From: Cellulomonas denverensis
GTDB taxonomy: Bacteria > Actinomycetota > Actinomycetes > Actinomycetales > Cellulomonadaceae
Direction: 5' to 3'
Assembly (NCBI RefSeq): GCF_012396125.1
Contig: NZ_JAAXOX010000001.1
Coordinates: forward strand, 744,001-808,000
DNA length: 64,000 nt
Shown: in pieces, positions 1 through 8,107 of the stretch
Position numbering within the stretch: the stretch's first letter is position 1
How the letters are laid out: every line of letters starts with the position of its first letter
Notes under the pieces: generated by a model
What the model saw: only the letters and a program-made list of their open reading frames with translations
Told to the model about the DNA's origin: nothing
Database searches by the model: none
Position numbers and translations under genes: made by a program

Positions 1-51
1 CTGCCGCGGCCGGAGGTGGTGCTCACCGGACCAGGGTAAGTGGCCGGCCGG

Positions 52-528
52 TCAGCCCTCGGCGGCGGCGAGCAGTGCGGCGATGTCGAGCTTGCCCATG
101 GTCAGCATCGCGGCGGTGACCCGGGCCGCCCGCTCCGGGTCCGGATCGGCCAGCAGCTCGTTCAGCACCGGCGGGACGATCTGCCAGGACAGCCCGAACC
201 TGTCCCGCAGCCAGCCGCATTGGCTGGGCCGGCCGCCGTCGGCGATCAGGGCGTCCCAGAGCCGGTCGATCTCCTCCTGGGTCGGGGCGTCCACCACCAG
301 GGAGAACGCCTCGTCCAGGGTGAAGGACGGCCCGCCGTTCAGTGCCCGGATCCGCTGGCCGTCCAGCTCGAACTCGACCACCAGCACCTGGCCGGGCTCG
401 ACGTCGGGCAGCTCGCTCGCGGCGTGCACGGTGTGCAGGATCCGGGAGTCCGGGAACAGCGAGACGTAGAACTCCGCCGCCTGCTCGGCGCGATCGTGGA
501 ACCACAGGAACGGCGTGATGCGGGACAT
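52..528 (-). CDS. VOC-family (PhnB-like) protein
   Basis: A 158-aa protein of the vicinal oxygen chelate (glyoxalase/PhnB-like) superfamily. It opens with the typical MSRITPFLWF strand, followed by the AEFYVSLFPDS helix, a central GGPSFTLDEAFSL segment and a C-terminal QCGWLRDRFGLSWQIVP block. This layout is common in proteins labelled 'PhnB' or '3-demethylubiquinone methyltransferase-like'; most are unassigned soluble proteins and no substrate can be inferred. I chose the ATG at 528 because this N-terminus matches the family. The open frame continues far upstream only as the antisense of the ABC transporter genes. It is transcribed divergently from the exporter operon that starts at 692. Confidence 0.85.
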   Translation of the reverse strand: MSRITPFLWFHDRAEQAAEFYVSLFPDSRILHTVHAASELPDVEPGQVLVVEFELDGQRIRALNGGPSFTLDEAFSLVVDAPTQEEIDRLWDALIADGGRPSQCGWLRDRFGLSWQIVPPVLNELLADPDPERAARVTAAMLTMGKLDIAALLAAAEG

Positions 529-691
529 GGCGGGCTCCCCCGGGCGACGGTGCGCGGAACGCCTCCGAGTGTGGGTCACCCCGCTCGCCGCCGCATGCCG
601 GCCGCTGTCAGTGCCTGTCAGCGCGATGACAGTGCGGTGCAAGTGCCCCCGCGCAGGATCGGCCTCAGTCGAGTCCCGAGGAGGAGAACCC

Positions 692-1684
692 ATGACGACG
701 ACCGACCTGCCCTGGGCCGTGCAGGCCCGCGGCCTGGTGAAGACCTTCGGCGAGAACCGGGCGGTGGACGGCATCGACCTGAACATCCGCACCGGATCGG
801 TGTACGGCGTGCTCGGTCCGAACGGCGCCGGCAAGACCACCACGATCCGGATGCTCGCCACCCTGCTGCGCCCGGACGCCGGCACCGCGACCGTCTTCGG
901 CCGCGACCTGCGCACCGAGCCGCAGGCCGTCCGGCGGCTGATCGGCGTGACCGGGCAGTACGCCTCGGTGGACGAGGGGCTGTCCGCCACCCAGAACCTG
1001 GTGCTGTTCGCCCGGCTGCACGGACTGTCCCGGCGGGACGCCCACCGGGTGTCCGCCCGGCTGCTGGAGGAGTTCGGGCTCGCCGACACCGGCAACCGCG
1101 CGCTGAAGCACTTCTCCGGTGGGATGCGCCGCCGGCTGGACCTGGCCGCCTCGCTGATCGCCCGGCCGCCGCTGATCTTCCTGGACGAGCCGACCACCGG
1201 CCTCGACCCGCGCACCCGGCTGCAGATGTGGGACACCGTGCGCTCGCTGATCGACGGCGGCTCCACCGTACTGCTGACCACCCAGTACCTGGACGAGGCG
1301 GACCAGTTGGCCGACCGGATCGCCGTGATCGACCGCGGCACCGTGGTGGCCGAGGGCACCGGTGCCGAGCTGAAGTCCTCGGTGGGCACCGCCCGGCTGC
1401 ACCTGGGCCTGGCGGACGACGCCGATCTGGCCGAGGCGAGCCGGCTGGCCGAGGCCGTGCTGGGGGTCGCCCCGGTGCTGAGCCCGGACGGCCGGCTGAC
1501 CGCCCCGGTCCCGGCCGCCGACTCCGCGGGCGAGGTGCTGGTCGCACTGCGGGCGGCCGGCATCCACCTGTCCGACGTGGCGGTGCAACAGCCCACCCTG
1601 GACGAGGTCTTCCTCACCCTGACCGGCCGGCCCGCGAGCGCCGACGACGACACCACCACCCTTCCCGAGGAGGTCCTGGCATGA
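692..1684 (+). CDS. DrrA-type ABC transporter ATP-binding protein
   Basis: A 330-aa ABC ATPase of the daunorubicin-resistance (DrrA) family, the cytoplasmic motor of a two-gene exporter. Walker A GPNGAGKTT is at residues 42-50, the signature FSGGMRR at 141-147 and Walker B LIFLDEPTTGLDP at about 161-173. The switch region reads TTQYLDEADQLAD, with glutamine where classical ABC proteins have histidine, as is usual in this family. A DrrA C-terminal domain follows and ends in QPTLDEVFLTLTG. A Shine-Dalgarno GAGGAGAA lies 3-10 nt upstream of the ATG at 692. The stop overlaps the permease start (ATGA), so the two proteins are translationally coupled. The substrate is probably a hydrophobic drug or lipid, but nothing here identifies it. 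Confidence 0.93.
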   Translation: MTTTDLPWAVQARGLVKTFGENRAVDGIDLNIRTGSVYGVLGPNGAGKTTTIRMLATLLRPDAGTATVFGRDLRTEPQAVRRLIGVTGQYASVDEGLSATQNLVLFARLHGLSRRDAHRVSARLLEEFGLADTGNRALKHFSGGMRRRLDLAASLIARPPLIFLDEPTTGLDPRTRLQMWDTVRSLIDGGSTVLLTTQYLDEADQLADRIAVIDRGTVVAEGTGAELKSSVGTARLHLGLADDADLAEASRLAEAVLGVAPVLSPDGRLTAPVPAADSAGEVLVALRAAGIHLSDVAVQQPTLDEVFLTLTGRPASADDDTTTLPEEVLA

Positions 1685-2499
1685 GCACCGCGATCCTGAA
1701 CCCGGCCGAGCTGGCCACACAGGCCACCAACCGGGTACCGCTGCTGACCACCGTGCGGCAGACCTTCGCGCTGGCCTGGCGCGGGGTGCTGAAGATGCAG
1801 CGCACCCCGGAGCAGCTGTTCGACGTGACGGCCCAGCCGATCATCTTCACCCTGCTGTTCACCTACGTCTTCGGCGGGGCGATCGCCGGGGACGTGCAGA
1901 GCTACCTGCCGTTCTTCATTCCCGGCATCCTGGCGCAGACCGTGATCACGACCTCGATCGTCACCGGCATCCAGCTGCGCGAGGACATGGACAAGGGGAT
2001 CTTCGACCGGTTCCGGTCGCTGCCGATCGCCCGGATCGCCCCGCTGTCCGGCGCGCTGCTGGCCGACACCGTGCGGTACGCGATCGCCACCTCGCTCACC
2101 TTCGCCATGGGCCTGCTGATCGGCTGGCGACCGGGCGGCGGGGTGCCGGGGGTACTGGCCGCCGGGCTGCTGGTGATCGTGTGCTGCTGGTCGATGAGCT
2201 GGATCTTCGCGTTCTTCGGCGTGACCGCCCGCTCGGCGTCCTCGGTGCAGGGCATCTCGATGATCGTGATCTTCCCGCTGTGCTTCGCGTCCAACGCCTT
2301 CGTCCCGGCGGACACCCTGCCGGGCTGGTTGCAGTCGTTCGTGAACGTGAACCCGGTGTCGTACCTGGTCAGCGGGGTGCGGGCGCTGACCATCGACGGC
2401 TCGTGGACCGCGGATGCCGGCTGGGCGCTGCTGGGTGCGGCAGTGGTGATGGCGGTCTTCGCGCCGCTGACGGTGCGGGCGTACATGCGCCGCGCCTGA
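1681..2499 (+). CDS. ABC-2 type permease (DrrB-like)
   Basis: A 272-aa integral membrane subunit with about six hydrophobic segments. It has the ABC-2 N-terminal pattern (cytoplasmic start, then a first membrane segment around QPIIFTLLFTYVFGGAI) and the conserved late loop FASNAFVPADTLPGWLQSFVNVNPVSYLV that is typical of DrrB/NodJ permeases. It starts four bases inside the ATPase gene (ATGA at 1681) and is the membrane partner of that ATPase. It ends 44 bp before the convergent regulator at 2544. No strong terminator hairpin is visible in that gap. Confidence 0.92.
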   Translation: MSTAILNPAELATQATNRVPLLTTVRQTFALAWRGVLKMQRTPEQLFDVTAQPIIFTLLFTYVFGGAIAGDVQSYLPFFIPGILAQTVITTSIVTGIQLREDMDKGIFDRFRSLPIARIAPLSGALLADTVRYAIATSLTFAMGLLIGWRPGGGVPGVLAAGLLVIVCCWSMSWIFAFFGVTARSASSVQGISMIVIFPLCFASNAFVPADTLPGWLQSFVNVNPVSYLVSGVRALTIDGSWTADAGWALLGAAVVMAVFAPLTVRAYMRRA

Positions 2500-2543
2500 G
2501 CACGCGGTCCGGGCGTCTCGGGCCGGGGTCAGCCGGTCCGGCG

Positions 2544-5500
2544 TCAGCCGGCGAGCAGGGCGATCGCCCGGTCCAGCTCGCCGGCCCGCCCGGCCGCCAG
2601 CTCGGCGGCCCGGGCGCCGGCCACCGCCTGCTCGCCGTAGCGGGCGGTGGCCCGCTCCCAGTGCAGGTGCCGGTGCAGCGGCCGGTAGTCCTGCCGGGAC
2701 CGCATCCGCTCGGCCAGGGCCATCAGCGGCAGCACGGTGTGCTCCGCCTCGCCGACCGCCATCCGCCAGGCCGCGGTGCCGAGCAGCAGCACGCCGAGCA
2801 CCGGCCGGTCGGCGTAGGGCACCGCGCGGCTGCCGGCCCGGATCGGGATCGACCGCGCCGACTCCGCCGCCGCGGCGACCTCGGGCGGGTCCGTCTCTCC
2901 GGCGAGTGCGTGGGCGGCCAGGCAGGTGCCGGTGGCGATCAGCCGCCAGGGGTTCTGCCGCCACTCGTCGCCGTCGGTGGCGGCGAGCAGGTCGCGGTAG
3001 TGCGCCAGCGCGGTGGTCAGATCGCCCCGGCCGAAGGCGGTCTCCGCGGCACCGAGCCGGGTCAGCATCGCCGCCTCACGCTGGTCCTGCGCCTCCTCGG
3101 CCATCCGGCCGAACAGGTGGGCGGCGGCGTCGAACTCCCCCAGGGCCAGCAGGGTCAGGCCGCGGACCTGCCACAGCCCCTCCTCGATCGCCACGATCGC
3201 CGGGCCGGCCTCCAGCGCGTGCAGCCGGTCCAGGGCTCCCTCGGCCTCGTCGATCCAGGGCACTGCCTCCGCCGGCCGGCCGCTCTGGGTGTACGCCCCG
3301 GCGAGCTGCACCGCCGACAGCGCGATGGTCCACGGGTCGTCCTGCTCCCGGCCCATCCGGTGCGCGCCCTCCGCGTGGCCGATCGCGTCGTCGATCCGGC
3401 CGTCGTTCTCCGCGATGCTCCACGACGCGAGCAGGCCGAACCGGCGGGCGGCGGGGTCCTCGGCCACCCGGGCCGCGGTCAGCACCCGGTTCAGGGCGGC
3501 CGGGTCGGCGACCTCCCGGACCAGGTCGGCCAGCAGCTCGTTCACCGGGCTGACCGGTCCGGCGGCTCGGGCCCGGCCGACCAGCCGCCGGGCGAGTGCA
3601 CCGTGGCGCAGGTCGCCCCACATCACCTCGGTCAGCGTGGCGATGCCGAAGCCGAGCACCGCGGCATCGGCCAGCCCGGGCGGTGAGGTCCAGTCCCGGG
3701 CCAGGCCGAGCAGCCGGCGCTGCACCTGGACCAGCTCGTCGTGGGCGCCCTGGAGCAGCCAGCGCATCGCCACGACGCCGAACACCGCCACCGCCACGTC
3801 CACCCGGGCGTCCTCCCCGCGGGCCAGTTCGGCGCGCAGCACGGCGACCAGGTTGTCCTGCTCCCGCTCGATCACCGGGTCCAGCTGCACCCGGTCCGGC
3901 CCGTCGGGTCCGATCCGGTCGGCCGCCAGGTCGCGCGCCCAGTCGCCGATGGCGTGCCGGATCAGCTCCTCGTCCCCGGCGGCCCGGGCCTCCCGCTCGC
4001 CGAACTCGCGGACCAGCTCCAGCATCCGGTAGCGCATCGACCGGGTCGGCCGGTGCTCCTCGGCCCGCAGCAGCGACTGCGCCACCAGCGCGTCCAGGTC
4101 GTCCAGCACCGCGACCTCGTCGGCGTCCGGTCCGGCCAGCGCGACGGCGGCCTCGGCCGGGAAGCCGTCCGGCAGTGCGGCGACCCGGCGGGCCAGCACC
4201 CGCTGCGCGGCGGTGAGCAGGTCCCAGCTCCAGGCGATCACCGCGTGCAGGGTGCGGTGCCGCTCCGGCAGCCCGGCGCCACCACCGGTGAGCAGCCCGA
4301 ACCGGTCGGACAGCCTCCGGTCGATCTCCTCCACGGTCATCGAGCGGGTGCGGGCCGCGGCCAGCTCGATCGCCAGCGGCAGGCCGTCCAGCTTCCGGCA
4401 CAGCCGGTCCAGCACCTCCGGCGGCAGCGCCACCCCCGGCCGGACCGCGGTGGCCCGGGCGGTGAACAGCGCCACCGCCGGTCCGGGCCCGCCATCGGGA
4501 GCGGTGGCGGGCAGCGGCAGCAGCGGGTGCACCTGCTCGCCGGGGACGCCGAGCGGCGCCCGGCTGGTGGTGAGCACCCGCAGACCGGGCACGGTGGCAC
4601 ACAGCTCGGTGACCACCTCGGCGACCGCGGCGAGCACCTGTTCGCAGTTGTCCAGCACCAGCAGGGTCGGGTGGTCGGCCAGCCGGTCGGCGACCCGGTC
4701 CTGGATACCCCGCTGGTCGGCCGGCACGCCGGGGGTGCGGACCGGATCGGGCACCCGGAGCGCATCGGCCAGGGCGGGCAGCAGGTCCGCCGGGCTGCGG
4801 ACCGACGCCAGTTCGACCACCGCGACGGCCTCCCCGCGATCGGCGGTGCGCCGGGCCACCTCCTGCACCAGCCGGGTCTTGCCCAGCCCGCCGGTGCCGA
4901 GCACCGTGACCACCGTGGCGGTCGCGAGCGCCCGCTGCACCGCGGCCAGGTCCTGGTCCCGGCCGAGCAGGTCGCCGGGCACCGCGCGCACGCCGAGCAC
5001 CCGGGGCCGGGTGGCGGGCACCTGGGCGGTCAGCAGCTGGAGATGGAAGTCGGTGACCGGCCCGGCGGGGTCGGTGCCGAGCTGGTCGGCCAGGCGCTCC
5101 CGGTAGGCGGCGAACGAGGCCAGCGCCTCCGAGCTGCGACCGGCCGCGTCCAGCGCGCGCATCAGGGCGGGCTGGGCGGCATCGTCCAGCGGCGCGAGCG
5201 CGGCCAGCTCCTCGGCAGCCGGTAGGGCGGCGGCCGGGGCGTCGCCGGCGAGCAGGGCGGCCACCCGGCTGCGCAACAGGTCGGTGCGGGCACGCTCGGC
5301 CCGGGCGGTCACCGCGGCCCGCAGCTCCGGTTCCGGCACGCCGGACTCCGGTGCGCCCAGCTCGGCCAGCGCGGCGCCGGTCAGGTCGGTGGCGCGCTGC
5401 GGATCGCCGGCGTCCAGGGCGGCCCGGGCGGCGGTGGCGGCGGCCTCGGCGCGCAACAGGTCGACCTCCGCGACCGGCACCCCCAGCGCGTAGCCGGCCG

Positions 5501-5771
5501 CGGTGGAGCGGACCAGATCGGCGCCGTGCCCGGCCCGCAGCCGGGAGACCAGGGTCTGCAATGCCGCGCGGCCGGAGGCGGGCGGGCCGTCCGGCCACAC
5601 CTCGTCGATCAGCCGCTCCGCCGACGCCGGCGAGCCCGATGCCAGCACCAGGGCGGCAACCAGATCGGCGCCCCGGCCGGGCACCGGCAGCAGCGTGTCC
5701 CCGCTCTGCGCACAGGCGGTCACCTGGCCCAGCACGGTCACACGCAGCGGACGGGCCGCGGGGGCAGGCAC
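2544..5771 (-). CDS. SARP/AfsR-type regulator with NB-ARC ATPase domain
   Basis: A 1075-aa signal-integrating transcription regulator. An N-terminal winged-helix segment (residues 10-100, with the GxxLVAALVLASG and RAALQTLVSRLR elements) and a bacterial transcriptional activation domain (about 100-250, ending in QLGTDPAGPVTDFH) precede an NB-ARC/STAND ATPase. The ATPase has P-loop GTGGLGKT at 292-299, Walker B LLVLDN at 370-375 and the LTTSR motif at 400-404. An alpha-helical TPR-like region fills the rest. The family senses intracellular state and activates secondary metabolism or export genes. The start is GTG at 5771, 10 bases after the stop of the DksA-like gene, with which it forms an operon. 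The adjacent DrrAB exporter is a possible target; that is inference. Confidence 0.88.
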   Translation of the reverse strand: MPAPAARPLRVTVLGQVTACAQSGDTLLPVPGRGADLVAALVLASGSPASAERLIDEVWPDGPPASGRAALQTLVSRLRAGHGADLVRSTAAGYALGVPVAEVDLLRAEAAATAARAALDAGDPQRATDLTGAALAELGAPESGVPEPELRAAVTARAERARTDLLRSRVAALLAGDAPAAALPAAEELAALAPLDDAAQPALMRALDAAGRSSEALASFAAYRERLADQLGTDPAGPVTDFHLQLLTAQVPATRPRVLGVRAVPGDLLGRDQDLAAVQRALATATVVTVLGTGGLGKTRLVQEVARRTADRGEAVAVVELASVRSPADLLPALADALRVPDPVRTPGVPADQRGIQDRVADRLADHPTLLVLDNCEQVLAAVAEVVTELCATVPGLRVLTTSRAPLGVPGEQVHPLLPLPATAPDGGPGPAVALFTARATAVRPGVALPPEVLDRLCRKLDGLPLAIELAAARTRSMTVEEIDRRLSDRFGLLTGGGAGLPERHRTLHAVIAWSWDLLTAAQRVLARRVAALPDGFPAEAAVALAGPDADEVAVLDDLDALVAQSLLRAEEHRPTRSMRYRMLELVREFGEREARAAGDEELIRHAIGDWARDLAADRIGPDGPDRVQLDPVIEREQDNLVAVLRAELARGEDARVDVAVAVFGVVAMRWLLQGAHDELVQVQRRLLGLARDWTSPPGLADAAVLGFGIATLTEVMWGDLRHGALARRLVGRARAAGPVSPVNELLADLVREVADPAALNRVLTAARVAEDPAARRFGLLASWSIAENDGRIDDAIGHAEGAHRMGREQDDPWTIALSAVQLAGAYTQSGRPAEAVPWIDEAEGALDRLHALEAGPAIVAIEEGLWQVRGLTLLALGEFDAAAHLFGRMAEEAQDQREAAMLTRLGAAETAFGRGDLTTALAHYRDLLAATDGDEWRQNPWRLIATGTCLAAHALAGETDPPEVAAAAESARSIPIRAGSRAVPYADRPVLGVLLLGTAAWRMAVGEAEHTVLPLMALAERMRSRQDYRPLHRHLHWERATARYGEQAVAGARAAELAAGRAGELDRAIALLAG

Positions 5772-5781
5772 GGCAGCGAGT

Positions 5782-6144
5782 CTAGGACCGGCCCGGCGAC
5801 CGCCCCGCGCACTCCCGGCAGGTCCGCACCGTGGGCAGCGCGCGCAGCCGGTCGTCGGCGATCGGGCCGCCGCAGCGCTCGCACACCTGGTACTCGCCGC
5901 GCTCCAGTCGCCGCTCGGCCAGGTCCACGTCGGCCAGGGTCTGGCGCAGCCGTCCGGCCAGCACATCGAGCATCCCGCGCTCGTAGGCGATGGTCGAGCC
6001 CTCCGGGTCGTGCTCGTCGTCGGTGGCGGACTCCCGGGCCGCGGAGACCACGGCGGCCCGCTCGGCGGAGGTCCCGGCCAGGCGGTGCTCGGCCTCCCGC
6101 CGGCGCTCGGCCAGCAGGGCGCGCACCTCCGCCGGCTCGATCAC
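5782..6144 (-). CDS. DksA/TraR-family zinc-finger protein
   Basis: A 120-aa protein with a long N-terminal helix-rich region and a C-terminal four-cysteine zinc finger: CERCGGPIADDR followed by CREC near the end. This is the DksA/TraR fold, whose members bind the RNA polymerase secondary channel. In actinobacteria many are small RbpA- or CarD-independent transcription modulators of unknown target. The GTG at 6144 overlaps the stop of the upstream SHOCT protein (GTGA, 6141-6144), so translation is coupled. The SARP regulator follows 10 bp downstream, which makes a three-gene regulatory operon. Confidence 0.87.
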   Translation of the reverse strand: MIEPAEVRALLAERRREAEHRLAGTSAERAAVVSAARESATDDEHDPEGSTIAYERGMLDVLAGRLRQTLADVDLAERRLERGEYQVCERCGGPIADDRLRALPTVRTCRECAGRSPGRS

Positions 6145-7169
6145 CGGCGCAGCACCGCCGACTTGGCCGCGCTGAACTCCGCGTCGGACAGGGCGCCGGT
6201 GCGGTGCAGCTCGGCCAGTCGCTCCAGGGCGGCCGTGACGTCGGTGATCGTCTCGGTGCTGCCGGTGCTGGTCGTGCTGGTCGTGCTGCTGGTGGTGCGG
6301 ACCGTCCGGGTGCCGTCCGCGTCCACCGTGGTCACGGTGCGAGTGCCGTCCGGGGTCACCGTGGCGATCCGCGAGCCCGCCGGCCCGGTGCTGGTGGTGG
6401 TCCGGGTGCCGTCCGGACCGACGCTCATGGTGGTGCGGTCGCTGCGGTCGTCGTCTCCGGGCAGCGGGAGCATCCGGCGCACGGCGGCCGACTGGGCGTC
6501 CCGCTGCTTCGCCAGCAGCGGCGCCACCGGCATGGTCACCCGCAGCCGGTCCGGGTCGGTGGGGCTGACCGGGTCGTAGTACACCCGGGGCGGTCGCCGG
6601 AAGGCATCCCGCGGCACCCGGGTCTGCACGCGGTACCGGTTGCCGGCCGCGTCGGCGAAGTGCAGGGTCGCGGTCGGTCCGTCCTGGTCGTTCCGGTAGT
6701 CGGTCACCCGGCCCCAGGTCCCGGTGCGACCGAGCAGCACCCAGTACCAGGAGGACCGGCGCAGTTCGCGGATCACGGCGACGACGGCCACCACCAGCGC
6801 CACCGCGGCAACTGCACCGACCGCGATCAGCCACCCCTGCACCGAGTCGGCGGTGACCAGCCGCTGGTCGATCGCCGACCGCCAGCCGAGCAGGGCGGAT
6901 CCCGCGCCGAGCAGCACCAGCAGCGGCGCGGCGGCGGTGCGCAGCGAGCGGGTGAGCAGCACTCCGGACAGCACCAGCGCCAGGATGCCCAGGATCGGGG
7001 CGGCGCCGGCGAGGTCGTTCGTGCCGCAGGTGCTCACCGCGCACTCCCACTCGACCAGCGAGGCGTCCCGGGCACCGAGGTACTCCAGCCAGGCACCGGT
7101 GCCCGCCAGGCCGAGGCCCAGCACGGTGGACACCGGAGTGGCGGAGCGCAGCGGATCGGAGGAGGACAT
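6141..7169 (-). CDS. Membrane protein with DUF3592-like region and C-terminal SHOCT domain
   Basis: A 342-aa protein. Four hydrophobic helices fill residues 1-135, followed by a soluble segment rich in beta structure (WYWVLLGRTG onward, including RVYYDPVSPTDPDRL) that resembles DUF3592-type domains. The tail, about residues 240-305, repeats a PDGTRT(V/T)TT-like unit. The last 30 residues are a SHOCT (short C-terminal) domain, LERLAELHRTGALSDAEF. The function is unknown; SHOCT modules are thought to mediate oligomerisation. The ATG at 7169 is preceded at 6-nt distance by the hexamer CACAAT on this strand, so it is probably leaderless. It is divergent from the TetR gene. Confidence 0.8.
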   Translation of the reverse strand: MSSSDPLRSATPVSTVLGLGLAGTGAWLEYLGARDASLVEWECAVSTCGTNDLAGAAPILGILALVLSGVLLTRSLRTAAAPLLVLLGAGSALLGWRSAIDQRLVTADSVQGWLIAVGAVAAVALVVAVVAVIRELRRSSWYWVLLGRTGTWGRVTDYRNDQDGPTATLHFADAAGNRYRVQTRVPRDAFRRPPRVYYDPVSPTDPDRLRVTMPVAPLLAKQRDAQSAAVRRMLPLPGDDDRSDRTTMSVGPDGTRTTTSTGPAGSRIATVTPDGTRTVTTVDADGTRTVRTTSSTTSTTSTGSTETITDVTAALERLAELHRTGALSDAEFSAAKSAVLRR

Positions 7170-7175
7170 GTCGCC

Positions 7176-7181
7176 ATTGTG
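7176..7181 (-). promoter_or_regulatory. Putative leaderless -10 of the SHOCT operon
   Basis: On the minus strand the hexamer CACAAT ends 6 nt before the ATG at 7169, and there is no Shine-Dalgarno sequence. The spacing matches many other genes in this window. Confidence 0.5.
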
Positions 7182-7219
7182 CCCGCCCGGCCCGAAATGG
7201 ATGACCGGTATCAGGTTGC

Positions 7220-7225
7220 TAGGCT
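7220..7225 (+). promoter_or_regulatory. Putative leaderless -10 of tetR-type gene
   Basis: TAGGCT is followed by exactly 6 nt and then the GTG start at 7232. No Shine-Dalgarno sequence is present, so transcription probably starts at or next to the start codon. Confidence 0.6.
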
Positions 7226-7231
7226 CGGCGG

Positions 7232-7897
7232 GTGCCCACCGACCCGGAACCGACGCAGGACGACCCCCGTCCGCTGCGTGCCGACGCGGTCCGGAACCGG
7301 GAGCGGATCGTCGCCGCGGCCCGGGAGCTGTACGCCACCCGTGGGCTCGGCGTCGGGCTGAACGAGATCGCCCACCACGCGGGCCTCGGTGTCGGCACCG
7401 TCTACCGCCGGTTCCCGGACAAGAAGGACCTGGTCGAGGCCGCGCTGGCCGAACCGCTGCGCGAGATGACCGAGGTCGCCGCCCAGGCGATGCGGGCCGA
7501 GCGCGCCTGGGACGGGGTGATCATGCTGATCGAACGTGGCGCGGACCTGCTGACCGCGAACATCGGACTGCGGGATGTCGCCCTCACCATGGACGAGACC
7601 CGGCTGGACCTCGGCGACCGGTTGGAGGACTTCGCCCGGATCGGCTGCGAGCTGATGGACCGGGCCCGGGCCGAGGGCGATCTGCGACCGGGCGCGACCA
7701 ACGACGACCTGGGCCTGATCCTGTGGATGGTCACCGAACTCGCCACCCACTCCCAGGACACCCGCCCCGACGCCTACCGCCGCTACCTGCGACTGCTGAT
7801 CGACGGGCTGCGCAACACCCCCGGCACCGGCATGCTGGAACCGGCGCTGACCTCCGAGGAGATCGGCGCGATCGCGCAACACTGGGCCACACACTGA
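7232..7897 (+). CDS. TetR-family transcriptional regulator
   Basis: A 221-aa repressor-type protein. The N-terminal helix-turn-helix is clear: RERIVAAARELYATRG, then LNEIAHHAGLGVGTVYRRFPDKKDLVEA at about residues 45-72. A helical ligand-binding domain with no recognisable specificity follows. The start is GTG at 7232, preceded by a leaderless-type TAGGCT hexamer. It is divergent from the SHOCT/DksA/SARP operon with a 62-bp shared intergenic region, so it may regulate itself and that operon, but no convincing long palindrome is visible between them. Confidence 0.9.
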   Translation: MPTDPEPTQDDPRPLRADAVRNRERIVAAARELYATRGLGVGLNEIAHHAGLGVGTVYRRFPDKKDLVEAALAEPLREMTEVAAQAMRAERAWDGVIMLIERGADLLTANIGLRDVALTMDETRLDLGDRLEDFARIGCELMDRARAEGDLRPGATNDDLGLILWMVTELATHSQDTRPDAYRRYLRLLIDGLRNTPGTGMLEPALTSEEIGAIAQHWATH

Positions 7898-8107
7898 GCG
7901 GGAGCACTCAGGAACTGGGTAGCCCGCTCAACCCGAGTGGCCCGGATCACGGCAGACCACTCAACTCCGGCCGACGACGCCGGACCACATACTCATCCAC
8001 ACTCACTTCGGTGCTAAGGGCGCGTCGGGCGACGTTCACAGTGGACGCCGCGTGACCGCCTCCGGACAGGGGACCCGGTCCCCGTCGTCTGGAAGGACTC
8101 ACCGCAC
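7898..8107. other. Intergenic region upstream of RCC1 surface protein
   Basis: No coding frame is supported here. A GGAAGGA Shine-Dalgarno-like sequence lies about 8-10 nt before the ATG at 8108, so the RCC1 gene appears to have a leader. I see no clear operator. Confidence 0.5.
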
